Source: Shinella zoogloeoides
GTDB taxonomy: Bacteria; Pseudomonadota; Alphaproteobacteria; Rhizobiales; Rhizobiaceae
Direction: 5' to 3'
Assembly: GCF_022682305.1 (NCBI RefSeq)
Contig: NZ_CP093528.1
Span: 1,501,501-1,565,500 of the forward strand
Length of the DNA stretch: 64,000 nt
How positions within the stretch are numbered: the first letter of the stretch is position 1; each line of letters opens with the position of its first letter. Below the pieces are notes generated by a model, which searched no databases, was not told the DNA's origin, and saw only the letters and a program-made list of their open reading frames with translations. The translations under genes and the position numbers were made by a program. Of the stretch, positions 16,264 to 25,874 are shown piece by piece.

Positions 16264-16576
16264 CGGGATGCTCCGTCGGTTCGACCGCGACCCTCGCGGC
16301 CTTCATGGCGACGAAAGCCGGCGGGCGGGCCGGACCTGCACCCGCAGCGAGGCGGAGGGCCGGAGCACAGCGGAGGATGACGAAGGCGGGCTATTTTGCC
16401 TCGCGATGGAAAGGCCCGCAGGGCCGCCGGAAAATAGTCCGCCGCAGGCATTGCGGGTCCGGGCCGTTTGCTGGCCGATCGCCCTCTCGAAGGCCGGGGC
16501 GCGGTTCTCTCCGACATCAAGATCATCCGAGCGACGCCGACGACGGCGCTCCCGCCGTCTGCATTCTCCTGTCGGC
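16264..16576. other. 313-bp gap, no gene recognised
   Basis: A GC-rich gap between the Toprim stop and the DUF2493 start. Open frames here are short and lack family signatures. No terminator with a U-run and no clear promoter were seen. Confidence 0.4.
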
Positions 16577-17623
16577 CTATGCCGCCAGCGCCATGAAGCG
16601 TGCGACGTCCTGGGGCGCGATCTGCACCCGGGCCGCTGCCCGGAGGCTGTCCAGACCAGCCAGGCGGAGATCCTCGTTGAAGTCGCCCAGGCGCGGAGAT
16701 ACCACGACCGCCTCGATCCCGGCGGCGTTCGCCCGTTCGATCAAGGTCGTCATCGCACCGTCGCCGGCCGGATCATTGTCGCGGGCGATGTAGAGCCGGC
16801 GCAGCGTGTCGGGGAACAGGATGGCCGAGAGATGCGCCGCCGAGAGCGCCGCCGCCATCGGCATGGTGGGCAACGCCATTCTGAGCGACAGCATCGTCTC
16901 TATGCCTTCGCCCGCCGCCATCACTTCGCCCGCCACACCGAAGCGAACGGCGTGTCCCAGGAGGTCGCCCATCGCCCGTCTCGGTGTGTCGATCGGGGCC
17001 TTGTCCGAGCCGTCAGGGGCGAGCCAGGTGCGATGCGCGCCGGTCTGATGCTCGGCGAGATCGGTGACCGATGCGATCATCGCCGGCCAGGTCTCGGTCG
17101 GGGAATGCTCGTCGGGCCGGTAATAGCACCGGGGATGAAAGCGAAGGCTTCCGGTTCCGTGCAAATCCGCAATGCCGCGTGTGCGCAGATACGTCTTTAC
17201 GAGCGTGCCCGAAATCGGCTGCGCCATGGCAAAGAGCCGCCGTGCCGCTTCCAGTGATCCGGTCGGCGCTGGTGATTTGCGCTCGCCGCCATGCGGACGG
17301 TCCGGTTCGGGATGCGGCATTGACAAGAAGGTGCGCGCCTCATCGGCGACGTCCTTGAAGTCGACCAGGCCGCAGCTCTCGCGGATGACGTCGAGCAGGT
17401 CGCCATGCTCGCCAGTGGCGGCGTCGGTCCATTTTCCGGCAGCGCCCTTGCCGTTTTCGCCGCCCTTCAGCCGCACGAACATCGAGCGGCCGGGGGTATT
17501 GCGTGCGTCGCCGACCAGCCAATAGCGGCCTTCGCGATGCCCGGCGGAGAGATAATGGCGGCACACCGCCTCTGCCTGTCGGCCGAGACGGATTGCCAGT
17601 TCGGAAGCGTCCTGTCGTGCCAT
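16577..17623 (-). CDS. Toprim-domain protein (plasmid primase-like)
   Basis: A 348-residue protein with a zinc-finger-less N-terminal region resembling phage/plasmid primases and a C-terminal Toprim domain. The Toprim signature is visible as AAGEGIETMLS, with the catalytic Glu, and ARDNDPAGDGA, with the D-x-D metal site. It probably acts in priming or DNA processing for the element. Its ATG overlaps the TGA of the helicase gene by one base (TGATG), so the two are translationally coupled. A GTG one codon earlier is an alternative start. Confidence 0.85.
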   Translation of the reverse strand: MARQDASELAIRLGRQAEAVCRHYLSAGHREGRYWLVGDARNTPGRSMFVRLKGGENGKGAAGKWTDAATGEHGDLLDVIRESCGLVDFKDVADEARTFLSMPHPEPDRPHGGERKSPAPTGSLEAARRLFAMAQPISGTLVKTYLRTRGIADLHGTGSLRFHPRCYYRPDEHSPTETWPAMIASVTDLAEHQTGAHRTWLAPDGSDKAPIDTPRRAMGDLLGHAVRFGVAGEVMAAGEGIETMLSLRMALPTMPMAAALSAAHLSAILFPDTLRRLYIARDNDPAGDGAMTTLIERANAAGIEAVVVSPRLGDFNEDLRLAGLDSLRAAARVQIAPQDVARFMALAA

Positions 17624-20600
17624 CACGCAGCCTCCCGCTCACCGATGCGCTCGACCGGATAGCGCTCCAGCACCTTCGCCAGGATCGCAGCGCCGGTCGC
17701 ATCGGTCGGCACGAACATCCGCAGCGTCCACGAGATGATTTCGTGGAACAGGCCGTAGGCGCGCAGGCGGTCACGCATGGCGTCGGTGAAACCGGACAGC
17801 TCGATTCGATTGGCGCCCATGACCCGGACGCGGCGAAGCTGAAGACCCTCGGTGAGATCGAGCACGGTCTTGCCGTCCATCAGCGCCATGAAGGCGTCGT
17901 CCGGCGTCAGGGTCGATGTGCTGGCGGCAAGCGCGCCGGCCACCCAGGCGGGAGAGACGCGGCGGCCGACGATACGCTCGCCGTCGTCGGTCTGGAGCCG
18001 ATAGACCCGTGTCGACTCATTCGGCAGCCGCTTCCAGATCGGCAACAACAGCCCGCTGACGACATGGATGGTGCTGTCGGCATATTCCGGCACCTCGGCC
18101 ACCTCAGCGTTCCATGCCGCGGTGAAACCGGCCTGATCGGCGTCGACCCAGTGGGTCTCGCCCATCATCTTAATGGGGACGTTCTGCGCCTCCATCGGCC
18201 GGATCAGCCGCACGCGACGTTCGATCTCGCCATCGTCCAGCATGATGCTGGTGGTCGGTATCTGCACGGCTGCGCGGCCCGAGCGCTCGTTGATCAGCAG
18301 TCTCGCGCCGGGGCCATCGAGACAATCGAGCGCCTCGACCAGCGTTACCGGCCGGTTGCGCTGGCGCTGGGTGATGGTCAGCAGCCGAGCCTCGGCCCCA
18401 GTGCCGGGATGAACGTGTATCGTCCGGCGATCGGTGACGATGAAACTCTCGGCCTGCAGCGTCTCCAGCCCGACATCGTAGCTCCCCGACGCGATGGCGC
18501 CTTCGATCTTGGCGTTCAACAGCCGCTCGAACGCCGTGAACAGGACGCCCTGAAGTTCGATGGTCAGGGCCAGCAGCCGGTTGAGAAAGGTGGTGATCGG
18601 CGGCAGTTCGTCCTTGATGCCGGTGGAATCCATCAACGAAAGACCAGTGGCGTCCTCGAACATCTGGAGCGAGCACCCCTCGACCTTGCCGCGCACCAGC
18701 AGCAGGTAGAGCTGCCGCAGGGCGTCGCGGGCGTAGTAGCTCTCCAGATTGTCTTCGGGTCGGAACAGGCCCTGGCCGCCGGTCTGGCGCTGTCCGCGCG
18801 TGATCGCGCCCAGCGTGTCGAGGCGACGGGCGATGGTCGAGAGAAAGCGCTTTTCTGCCTTCACGTCGGTCGAGATCGGCCGGAACAGCGGCGGCTGCGC
18901 CTGGTTGGTCCGGTTGGTGCGTCCGAGACCCTGTATGGCGGCGTCGGCCTTCCAGCCCGGCTCCAGCAGATAGTGGACGCGCAGCCGCTGGTTCCGCGCC
19001 GATAGGTCGGCGTGATAGCTGCGGCCGGTGCCGCCGGCGTCGGAGAAGATCAGGATGCGCTTCTGATCGTCCATGAAGCCTTGCGTCTCGGCGAGATTGG
19101 CCGAGGCGGCGCGGTTCTCCACGGCGAGGCGATCGATTCCGCCGGGGCTGGACTTGCGGACAATCCGGCGCGAACGTCCCGTCACCTCCGCCACGACATC
19201 GGTGCCGAAACGTTGGACGATCTGATCGAGCGCGCCGGGGACCGGCGGCAGCGAAGCGAGCCGTTCGATCAGACGGTCACGGCGGGCGATGGCGTCGCGG
19301 CTCTCGACCGGCTGGCCGTCGCGAAACACCGGCCGCGACGACAGATTGCCCTCGCTGTCGGTGAATGGCTCGTAGAGCTGCACCGGGAAGGAGTGGGCGA
19401 GATAATCCAGAACATACTCGCGCGGAGTGATGTCTACCCGGACGTCGTTCCATTCCTCCGTCGGGATCTCAGCGAGACGGCGCTCCATCAAGGCTTCGCC
19501 GGTCGACACGATCTGGATCACGGCGGCATGGCCGTCGGCCAGGTCCTGCTCGATCGACCGGATCAAGGTCGGGGTCTTCATCGACGTCAGCAGATGGCCG
19601 AAGAATCGCTGCTTGGCGGATTCGAAGGCCGAGCGGGCGGCGGACTTGGCCTGCCGGTTCAGCGTGCCGCCGTCGCCGGTAATGTTCGCTGCCTGCATCG
19701 CCGCGTCGAGATTGTTATGGATGACGGCGAATGCCCCGGCATAGGCGTCGTAGATGCCAGTCTGCTCAGGCGTGAGCTGGTGCTCGACCAGCTCGTATTC
19801 GACGCCGTCATAGGAGAGTGAGCGGGCAGTGTAGAGACCGAGCGAGCGCAGGTCGCGGGCCAGCACTTCCATCGCCGCGACGCCGCCATCCTCGATCGCC
19901 TCGACGAATTCAGCACGGGTCGAGAACGGGAAGTCCTCGCCGCCCCAGAGACCAAGGCGCTGGGCGTAGGCGAGATTGTGGACGGTGGTCGCGCCGGTCG
20001 CCGAGACATAGACGACGCGCGCATTCGGCAGCGCGTGCTGGAGCCGGAGGCCCGCGCGGCCCTGCTGCGAGGCGGCGACGTCACCGCGTTCGCCCTTGCC
20101 GCCAGCGGCGTTCTGCATGGCGTGGCTCTCGTCGAAGATGATCACTCCATTGAAGTCGGAGCCCAACCATTCGACGATCTGCTTGACGCGGGAAAGCTTC
20201 TCGCCGCGGTCGTCGGACCGTAGCGTGGCATAGGTGGTGAATAGGACGGCTTGCGAGAGCGTGATGTCCTTGCCCTGCGGGAAACGCGATAGCGGCGTGA
20301 TCAGCAGCCGTTCCATGCCGAGCGCCGACCAGTCACGTTGCGCGTCCTCCAGCAGCTTGTCGGATTTGGAGATCCACACCGCCTTGCGGCGCCCCTGCAT
20401 CCAGTTGTCGAGGATGATGCCGGCAGACTGGCGGCCTTTGCCGGCACCGGTGCCGTCACCGAGCATGAAGCCTCGGCGGAAGCGCACGGCGTTCGGCGCA
20501 TCGTCGGGCGCGGCCGAGACGACGTCGAAGGTCTCATCGAGCGTCCACGAACCGGCGAGGAAGTCGGCATGCGCCTCGCCGGCGTAGATGAGGGTTTCGA

Positions 20601-21975
20601 GCTGGGCGTCGGAGAGGAGCCCATCATTGACGATGTTCGCCGGCAGCCGGGGCCGATAGCTCGGCTTGGGCGGCGCGACCGAGGCCATCGCCACGGATTG
20701 CACCAGCTTGGTCGGATGGGGCTGAGCACCGGGGATACGGATCGCCTGCAACCCGTAGTCTTCATAGATCGCGTCGGTGATCCGGCCATCTTCGGCAGGC
20801 GTCCAGTCCACGATCTCATAGGCGAGTTCGACGCCTTCGGGTTCGCTAACAGTGCGGAGGGGAGAAGATGTGGCGGCGCGCGCGAGATAGCCGCGAACGG
20901 TACTCGGCGCGGCTGCCGGGACGGCGGCGGGAACCGAGATGCCGGTATCGACCGGCAAACGTCCCGGAACATGCTCGCCGATCCAGCCGATCAGGGTGGC
21001 GACGTCGGGTGCAACGCCTGGTGATGCCGGGAATGCGACGGCGTTTTCCGCCGGGGCCTTGTCGATCACGGTCAGGCGAGTGTCGATGGTCGTGCCATGC
21101 TTGGCATAGACCGCACCGTCGATCGCGGCGGTGAATACCACGCGGCCATGTTCCTGAAGTCGGACGAAGGCGTCGCGCCAGGCGGGCGCATCCGGTGAGA
21201 AGCTCGATCCGGTGATCGTCACCAGCCGCCCGCCATTGGCCAGTCGCGCCAGCGCGGAGGCGATATGGCGATAGGCGGCGTTGGCCATCCGGCCCGTCAC
21301 GTTCGCCATCACCGAGAACGGCGGGTTCATCAGGATGATGCTGGGCACGCTGTCCGGCGCGAGATGATCGTCGATCTGGGCCGCGTCGAAGCGGGTGACG
21401 GCGATGGCCGGAAAGAGGGATGCCAGGAGGTCGGCGCGAGTGTCGGCCAGCTCGTTCAGCATGAGCGCGCCGCCGGTAATCTCCGCCAAGGCGGCAAGGA
21501 GTCCCGTGCCGGCAGAGGGCTCCAGCACGCGATCAGCAGGCGTGATCGCCGCAGCGGTTAGCGCGGCGACGCCGAGAGGAAGCGGCGTCGAGAACTGCTG
21601 GAATGACTGGCTCTCCTCCGATCGCCGTGTGTGGGTGGGAAGAAGGGTGGCGATCTTCGCCAGCATCGGCAGCGCGGCGGCCGGAGAGCCGGCTTTGCGG
21701 AAAAGCGCATTGCCGTACTTGCGGAGGAAGAGGACCGTCGCGACCTCGCAGGCCTCGTAGGCTGACTTCCAGTCCCAGGCGCCCGTGGTATCGGAGGCAC
21801 CGAACGCCGCTTCCATGGCGGCGCGCAGGATCTGCGCATCGACGCGCTGACCGCGTTCGAGATGGGGAAGCAAGAGCTGTGCGGCTCGGAAAATAGCAGC
21901 AGAAGGATCAGGGAGACCGCTGAGGGGAAGCGGCGCTGCCAGCGGAGCTGCCGCTGATGCAGGGATCATCGTCAT
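17623..21975 (-). CDS. Strawberry-notch-like helicase with N-terminal methylase domain
   Basis: A 1450-residue protein. Residues 150-220 look like an N6-adenine methyltransferase (motif I LEPSAGTGLL at 151-160, NPPF at 217-220). Next comes a superfamily 2 helicase of the strawberry-notch group, with a Walker A variant GDGTGAGKGR near 507-516 and DESH at 615-618. A strawberry-notch C-terminal domain follows, with GLGRTNRTNQAQPP as the arginine-finger motif. Proteins of this build are known from alphaproteobacterial plasmids and mobile elements; the substrate is not known. The ATG at 21975 is preferred over an upstream start at 22056, and it carries a leader similar to those of ParB and DUF932. 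Confidence 0.9.
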   Translation of the reverse strand: MTMIPASAAAPLAAPLPLSGLPDPSAAIFRAAQLLLPHLERGQRVDAQILRAAMEAAFGASDTTGAWDWKSAYEACEVATVLFLRKYGNALFRKAGSPAAALPMLAKIATLLPTHTRRSEESQSFQQFSTPLPLGVAALTAAAITPADRVLEPSAGTGLLAALAEITGGALMLNELADTRADLLASLFPAIAVTRFDAAQIDDHLAPDSVPSIILMNPPFSVMANVTGRMANAAYRHIASALARLANGGRLVTITGSSFSPDAPAWRDAFVRLQEHGRVVFTAAIDGAVYAKHGTTIDTRLTVIDKAPAENAVAFPASPGVAPDVATLIGWIGEHVPGRLPVDTGISVPAAVPAAAPSTVRGYLARAATSSPLRTVSEPEGVELAYEIVDWTPAEDGRITDAIYEDYGLQAIRIPGAQPHPTKLVQSVAMASVAPPKPSYRPRLPANIVNDGLLSDAQLETLIYAGEAHADFLAGSWTLDETFDVVSAAPDDAPNAVRFRRGFMLGDGTGAGKGRQSAGIILDNWMQGRRKAVWISKSDKLLEDAQRDWSALGMERLLITPLSRFPQGKDITLSQAVLFTTYATLRSDDRGEKLSRVKQIVEWLGSDFNGVIIFDESHAMQNAAGGKGERGDVAASQQGRAGLRLQHALPNARVVYVSATGATTVHNLAYAQRLGLWGGEDFPFSTRAEFVEAIEDGGVAAMEVLARDLRSLGLYTARSLSYDGVEYELVEHQLTPEQTGIYDAYAGAFAVIHNNLDAAMQAANITGDGGTLNRQAKSAARSAFESAKQRFFGHLLTSMKTPTLIRSIEQDLADGHAAVIQIVSTGEALMERRLAEIPTEEWNDVRVDITPREYVLDYLAHSFPVQLYEPFTDSEGNLSSRPVFRDGQPVESRDAIARRDRLIERLASLPPVPGALDQIVQRFGTDVVAEVTGRSRRIVRKSSPGGIDRLAVENRAASANLAETQGFMDDQKRILIFSDAGGTGRSYHADLSARNQRLRVHYLLEPGWKADAAIQGLGRTNRTNQAQPPLFRPISTDVKAEKRFLSTIARRLDTLGAITRGQRQTGGQGLFRPEDNLESYYARDALRQLYLLLVRGKVEGCSLQMFEDATGLSLMDSTGIKDELPPITTFLNRLLALTIELQGVLFTAFERLLNAKIEGAIASGSYDVGLETLQAESFIVTDRRTIHVHPGTGAEARLLTITQRQRNRPVTLVEALDCLDGPGARLLINERSGRAAVQIPTTSIMLDDGEIERRVRLIRPMEAQNVPIKMMGETHWVDADQAGFTAAWNAEVAEVPEYADSTIHVVSGLLLPIWKRLPNESTRVYRLQTDDGERIVGRRVSPAWVAGALAASTSTLTPDDAFMALMDGKTVLDLTEGLQLRRVRVMGANRIELSGFTDAMRDRLRAYGLFHEIISWTLRMFVPTDATGAAILAKVLERYPVERIGEREAA

Positions 21976-22060
21976 GGGAAGAACCTCGGAGAGCGGATTG
22001 GGACGAACCGGCGGCGCTCTCTCTCGACCGGACCGGCTCGAACCCGTCCCGGCCAACCTC
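21976..22060 (-). promoter_or_regulatory. Leader of the helicase gene, member of a shared leader family
   Basis: On the minus strand the leader carries GACGGGTTCGAG, a GAGAGAGAG run and then CGTCCC. GGGACG and CGTCCC can pair across 39 bases (22000-22005 with 22045-22050). Similar leaders precede ParB and DUF932. Whether this is RNA structure or an operator is not decided. Confidence 0.5.
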
Positions 22061-22215
22061 TCACTCTGGCGCGCGGTATGACCGCCTGACCGCGCGGCCT
22101 TCCGAGGTGGGCCGTGCGGCGCTACACTCCTCCATCCAGCACATGGCGAAACTCGGCCCCGGCGATCGGGGACGCATGTCCGCCCGACCGAGCGAGGCCC
22201 CGAAGGGAGACGGTG

Positions 22216-22575
22216 ATGAAGGGAAGTGTGATCGGCATGGTGGCCGGAGGATGCCTCGTAGTGGGCTTTGGCGCAGGCTTCGCGCTCCGCCCGGTGATCA
22301 CGCCCGGCGGCGCATCAGCCGCCGCTGTCGCTGGTGTCGCACAGCCGACCGAGGACGAGGCCATCGCGGCCGTCCGTCGCCATCGCCTTTTCACGGGGAC
22401 GTCGCTGGCCAATGCGACGCTCAAGCTCGGGGAATGTTCGCCGGGCGGTGTTGGTCCTGGCGTGACGTGCATGACGCAGCTCACGATGGATTCCACGCGG
22501 GCGAACGCTACGCCGCAGAACCGGCCAGTCGGCTTCGCGCGCGTCAACGGGCAATGGGAAGTGGCTGTCTGGTAG
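22216..22575 (+). CDS. Small exported or membrane-anchored protein, unknown function
   Basis: The 119-residue product begins with a signal or anchor segment (MKGSVIGMVAGGCLVVGFGAG), then an Ala-rich linker and a compact domain with two cysteines (LGECSPG, TCMTQL) that could form a disulfide in the periplasm. The family is not recognised. The ATG at 22216 follows GGGAGACGGTG. It is divergent from the helicase gene and converges with the DUF6117-like gene. Confidence 0.7.
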   Translation: MKGSVIGMVAGGCLVVGFGAGFALRPVITPGGASAAAVAGVAQPTEDEAIAAVRRHRLFTGTSLANATLKLGECSPGGVGPGVTCMTQLTMDSTRANATPQNRPVGFARVNGQWEVAVW

Positions 22576-22578
22576 AAT

Positions 22579-22812
22579 TCAGGCAGCTATTTCGCCGCCC
22601 GTATTGGGCGGAAGGTAGGCGTCGTAGGGATTGCCATCAGCCAGATGGCCGAACGGCGTGAACATATAGTCGCCACCGTCACGGCCGACCGCACAGATGA
22701 CATAGCGCGGCTCGCCGGTCGCGGCGTCCGTGCATTCCATCAACGCCAGATCGCCACTTTCCGCGGCGCGCAGCAGGGTTTGGAAATTGGCGCGCGCATG
22801 GTCGGGGATCAT
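22579..22812 (-). CDS. Small conserved element protein (possibly DUF6117)
   Basis: A 77-residue soluble protein starting MIPDHARANFQTLLRAAE, with a compact core (ECTDAATGEPRYVICAVGRDG). It resembles the DUF6117 family of alphaproteobacterial mobile elements; this assignment is from memory of the pattern and is moderate. Its ATG overlaps the upstream gene by four bases (ATGA), so the pair is coupled. Function unknown. Confidence 0.68.
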   Translation of the reverse strand: MIPDHARANFQTLLRAAESGDLALMECTDAATGEPRYVICAVGRDGGDYMFTPFGHLADGNPYDAYLPPNTGGEIAA

Positions 22813-23210
22813 CGCGCATCTCCTTCGGCGAGCCAGCGGCCGGTGCTGATCCACTCGATCGTGCGGCCGGTGGAGAGATCGAGCAGATGGGCGCCGCCGG
22901 AGAAACCGTCGACGACAGGTTCCGAGGCGACGCCGGCCCACTGAAAGCCCCAGGTGCCGGTGAGCCCGAACGTCTCCGCGCAGCGGGTGACGAAGGTGAT
23001 CAGCAATTGCGGATCGGCGGTTCCGGGGTCGCGAAGCCAGAGGCGCGTCGCGCCGTGCTTGGGTGTCAGGGAGAGCAGGAACGGCTCGGCGGGCGGGTCC
23101 TCGCGACCGTTCTCGGCCATCAGCGCGATGTAGAGGTCGAAGGCCCGCGCGACATTGGCGACCGAGCCGACGTCGAGCAGGCAGGAGAAGCGGGTGAGAA
23201 AATCGGGCAT
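22809..23210 (-). CDS. Conserved element-backbone protein, unknown function
   Basis: A 133-residue soluble protein, MPDFLTRFSCLLDVGSVANV onward, with many aromatic residues in the second half (GTWGFQWAGVAS). No known domain is recognised. CAGGAG lies just before the ATG. It is the first gene of a coupled pair with the 77-residue gene, behind a terminator hairpin. Confidence 0.68.
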   Translation of the reverse strand: MPDFLTRFSCLLDVGSVANVARAFDLYIALMAENGREDPPAEPFLLSLTPKHGATRLWLRDPGTADPQLLITFVTRCAETFGLTGTWGFQWAGVASEPVVDGFSGGAHLLDLSTGRTIEWISTGRWLAEGDAR

Positions 23211-23225
23211 GTCGGGCTCCTGAAA

Positions 23226-23254
23226 CGAAAAGAGCCCGGCGCTGGGCCGGGCTC
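23226..23254 (-). terminator. Rho-independent terminator after the 73-aa gene
   Basis: On the minus strand GAGCCCGGC and GCCGGGCTC form a strong stem followed by TTTTC. It separates the gene at 23283-23504 from the pair starting at 23210. Confidence 0.75.
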
Positions 23255-23282
23255 GGATGGGTCGGGATGGTGGTTGGAAGGG

Positions 23283-23504
23283 TCAGTAGCCGAACTGCCA
23301 GGACGGCCAGGATTGGCCGTCATCGGTGGCCGCCACGGCTTGAGCCAGGTACTCGGGATTGCCCTCGACCACGGTGGGGTCGCGGACAGGCGTCTCGTCG
23401 ATGACGGTCACTCGGACAACGAGGTCATCCTCGACCTCGACATGGACCGGCACGAGGTACTGGAAGACGACGTGCCGGGTTGGCGTAGGGCTGGATTGCG
23501 CCAT
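23283..23504 (-). CDS. Small conserved element protein (73 aa), unknown function
   Basis: A short acidic beta-rich product (FQYLVPVHVEVEDDLVVRV) ending WPSWQFGY. No known domain. It lies 59 bases after the ParB stop in the same direction and is followed by a clear terminator, so it is probably the last gene of the parB transcript. Confidence 0.65.
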   Translation of the reverse strand: MAQSSPTPTRHVVFQYLVPVHVEVEDDLVVRVTVIDETPVRDPTVVEGNPEYLAQAVAATDDGQSWPSWQFGY

Positions 23505-23563
23505 GCGGAAGGTCCTTCAATTGGAGGAAGGTGCGGAGCGGCCGAAACCGCCCCGCGAGCCCA

Positions 23564-25699
23564 TCATTCGGCGGCGACAAGGTGACGTTCGTCGTCGTCG
23601 CCGTTGGCCGGCGTTTCCGGATCTTCGTCAGTGCTCAGGAAGTCGGGCAGCTCGGCCGCCTCGGCTTCCCCGCCGCTCTGAGCGTCCGATGCAGGATCGG
23701 CTGCGAGATCAGCGAGTCGAAGCGGTTCGGGCAGCCAGCCGGTGTCGACCAACAGCCGCTCGGCCTCCTTGGCCATGTCGCCCTTCTTCAGATGATCGAT
23801 AAGCTGCGCTGACGCGTCGCCCTTGGCTTCACGCACCGCTTCGAGAATGCGCGGCTTGGTCACCCGGCTGAGATAGTTGTCGACGGTCGGGCGCCATCCC
23901 GCTTCCGCCATGTCGAGACCGACAGCGCGTGCGATCCGATCGGCCTGCTTCAGCCGGCGCTCCAACCCGTGCTGAGAGATGCCGGAGCCGCCGTAGCGGT
24001 CGACCTTCTCGGAGAGGGCATTGACGCCGTAAGAGACGCAATGCGCCAGCAGGGCCGTCCGGCTGGCGTCGTCAAGATCGACCAGCCAGTTCCACAAGGC
24101 ATCCTCATCCTGCGGGATGTCGGCCTCCCAGCCTTCCTGCCGTTCCGCCACCGACTTGGCGGACGTGCTGTCCTTCAGGTCGGCGGCCTGGACAGAGAAG
24201 AAGACGTGACGGACCGAGATCTCCAGGCACCCGCCGGAAGACGAGGTGCGGTGGAAGGTGTCGAGCACCAGCTTGTGCAGCAGCGCCGTGATGGCGACGT
24301 GCGGGTTGCCTGCCAGCGCATCCCGCAGCGCGAGGGTGCGGTGGGCCGTCAGCTCACTGACCAGGCGTTCGGGCAACGGCTTGACGACGTCGTCCTCCTC
24401 GTCCTCCGGTTCGGGCTGGCCGCCGATGGTGATGACCGCCCGCATCGGCTGCGCGTTCGGTGCGGGGCCTTCGGTTTCGCCGTCGCCGTTGGTCTCACGC
24501 TCGATGGGCGCCTCGTCCTCGGGACGGACATAGCCGCGCTCGACGGTCAGTCGGCCCGAGCTGTCGATGCTGACAAAGGCGCCAGCGCGCGCGATCTCGG
24601 CCGGATCGTAGAGGGTCGGCCGGTTCTGGAAGGCGGCGATCGCCGTCTCGATCTCCTCGAGCCGCAGATCGACCGCCTCCGGCAGGTCCTCGCCATCGTC
24701 ATGCTCGGCGTAGAGCCGGTCCAGTTCCTCGGTCAGGGCCTCGTATGCGGCCTGTTCGTCGGCGGAGAGTTCGGAGCGTTCGCCCGCGATCCGGCGCAAA
24801 CCGGTGGTGTGGCCGTAGGGGAAGTCCAGCGCGGCATCGATCCAGCGCCAGCCCTCAGCCGCGAGTTCCTCGGCAGCGGCGCCGATCTTCGCGGTGGCGA
24901 GGGTGTCGAGCAACGCCGGATCCTGCAGCCATCCGCCGTCGTCGGCCTGGAACAGGTCGCGCAGCGTTGCGCCGCCCGCTGCCTCATAGGCCTCGATCCC
25001 GACGAATTGCGCACGACGATCAGAGGCGCGCACCGCGCCCTCGGTCAGCATGCGCCGGATCTCATAGGGCTGGCGGCTGTAGGATCGCTGGATGGTCTCC
25101 CACACCTCCATCTGCCGGGCATGGTCATGCGACACCGTGAAGGCCATGAGCTGGTCAAGTGCGATGCCGTCCTCGGCATAGACGTCAAGCAGCGCCGGAG
25201 CGACCGAGGCGAGCCGCAGTCGCTGACGGACCACGGCCGGGGTGACGTAGAAGCGGGCGGCGATATCCTCCTCGCCCATGCCGCGCCCGATCAGCGCCTG
25301 GAAGGCCTTGAACTGATCGAGCGGATGGAGCGCCTCGCGGTGGACGTTCTCGGCAAGGCTGTCTTCCTCAGCCGGGATCGCGGAGGCCGCGTCGCGGACG
25401 TTGCAGGGGACCGGTGCGGTCTTTGCGAGACGCTTGGCCTTGACCAGCAGTTCGAGCGCCCGGAATCGGCGACCGCCCGCTGGGACCTCGAAGATGCCGG
25501 TTTCCACACCCTCGCCGTCGAGCACAGGGCGGACGTTGAGGTTTTGAAGAAGACCACGGTGGCCGATATCCTCGGCCAGTTCGGAGATCGAGACGCCGGC
25601 CTTGGTCTTGCGGACGTTGGCCTGGCTCAGGATGAGCTTGTTGAAGGGGATGTCGCGACGCTCGCCAAGGGACGCGATCTTCTGAACGGCGGTTGCCAT
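23564..25699 (-). CDS. ParB/Spo0J-family protein
   Basis: A 711-residue protein. The first 230 residues form a ParB N-terminal domain (IPFNKLILSQANVRKT, PAGGRRFRALELL, EDSLAENVHREALHPLDQF) and a helix-turn-helix core (EEDIAARFYVTPAVVRQRL). The family box GERR reads GGRR here. The long acidic C-terminal part is of unknown role. ParB proteins of this size are common on alphaproteobacterial elements and need not act in partition; no parA lies nearby. The ATG at 25699 has GGAG nine bases upstream. The leader matches that of DUF932. Confidence 0.88.
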   Translation of the reverse strand: MATAVQKIASLGERRDIPFNKLILSQANVRKTKAGVSISELAEDIGHRGLLQNLNVRPVLDGEGVETGIFEVPAGGRRFRALELLVKAKRLAKTAPVPCNVRDAASAIPAEEDSLAENVHREALHPLDQFKAFQALIGRGMGEEDIAARFYVTPAVVRQRLRLASVAPALLDVYAEDGIALDQLMAFTVSHDHARQMEVWETIQRSYSRQPYEIRRMLTEGAVRASDRRAQFVGIEAYEAAGGATLRDLFQADDGGWLQDPALLDTLATAKIGAAAEELAAEGWRWIDAALDFPYGHTTGLRRIAGERSELSADEQAAYEALTEELDRLYAEHDDGEDLPEAVDLRLEEIETAIAAFQNRPTLYDPAEIARAGAFVSIDSSGRLTVERGYVRPEDEAPIERETNGDGETEGPAPNAQPMRAVITIGGQPEPEDEEDDVVKPLPERLVSELTAHRTLALRDALAGNPHVAITALLHKLVLDTFHRTSSSGGCLEISVRHVFFSVQAADLKDSTSAKSVAERQEGWEADIPQDEDALWNWLVDLDDASRTALLAHCVSYGVNALSEKVDRYGGSGISQHGLERRLKQADRIARAVGLDMAEAGWRPTVDNYLSRVTKPRILEAVREAKGDASAQLIDHLKKGDMAKEAERLLVDTGWLPEPLRLADLAADPASDAQSGGEAEAAELPDFLSTDEDPETPANGDDDERHLVAAE

Positions 25700-25760
25700 G
25701 TCGGGATACTCCACGACGGGCGGCCGAAAGACTCTCTCTCAGCCTCCAACCCGTCACGAA
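25700..25760 (-). promoter_or_regulatory. Leader of the ParB-like gene, shared leader family
   Basis: Reads GTGACGGGTTGGAGGCTGAG, then a GAGAGAG run and CCCGTC before the GGAG site. GACGGG and CCCGTC (25750-25755 and 25715-25720) can form a 6-bp stem enclosing 29 bases. The arrangement is almost the same as upstream of DUF932. Confidence 0.55.
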
Positions 25761-25874
25761 GCGAAGCGCCGCCCTCTTCCTCTAAAGGGGGCAGCGCCAC
25801 GGACCGGCAAACCGGAAAGAGACGGAAGCGCAAAGCCGGAGACACGGAAAACCGCATCCCCGACTTCGCGGAAA

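Noticed and set aside
17503..19005. 500-codon open frame on the plus strand
   Set aside because: Antisense to the helicase gene; no domain.
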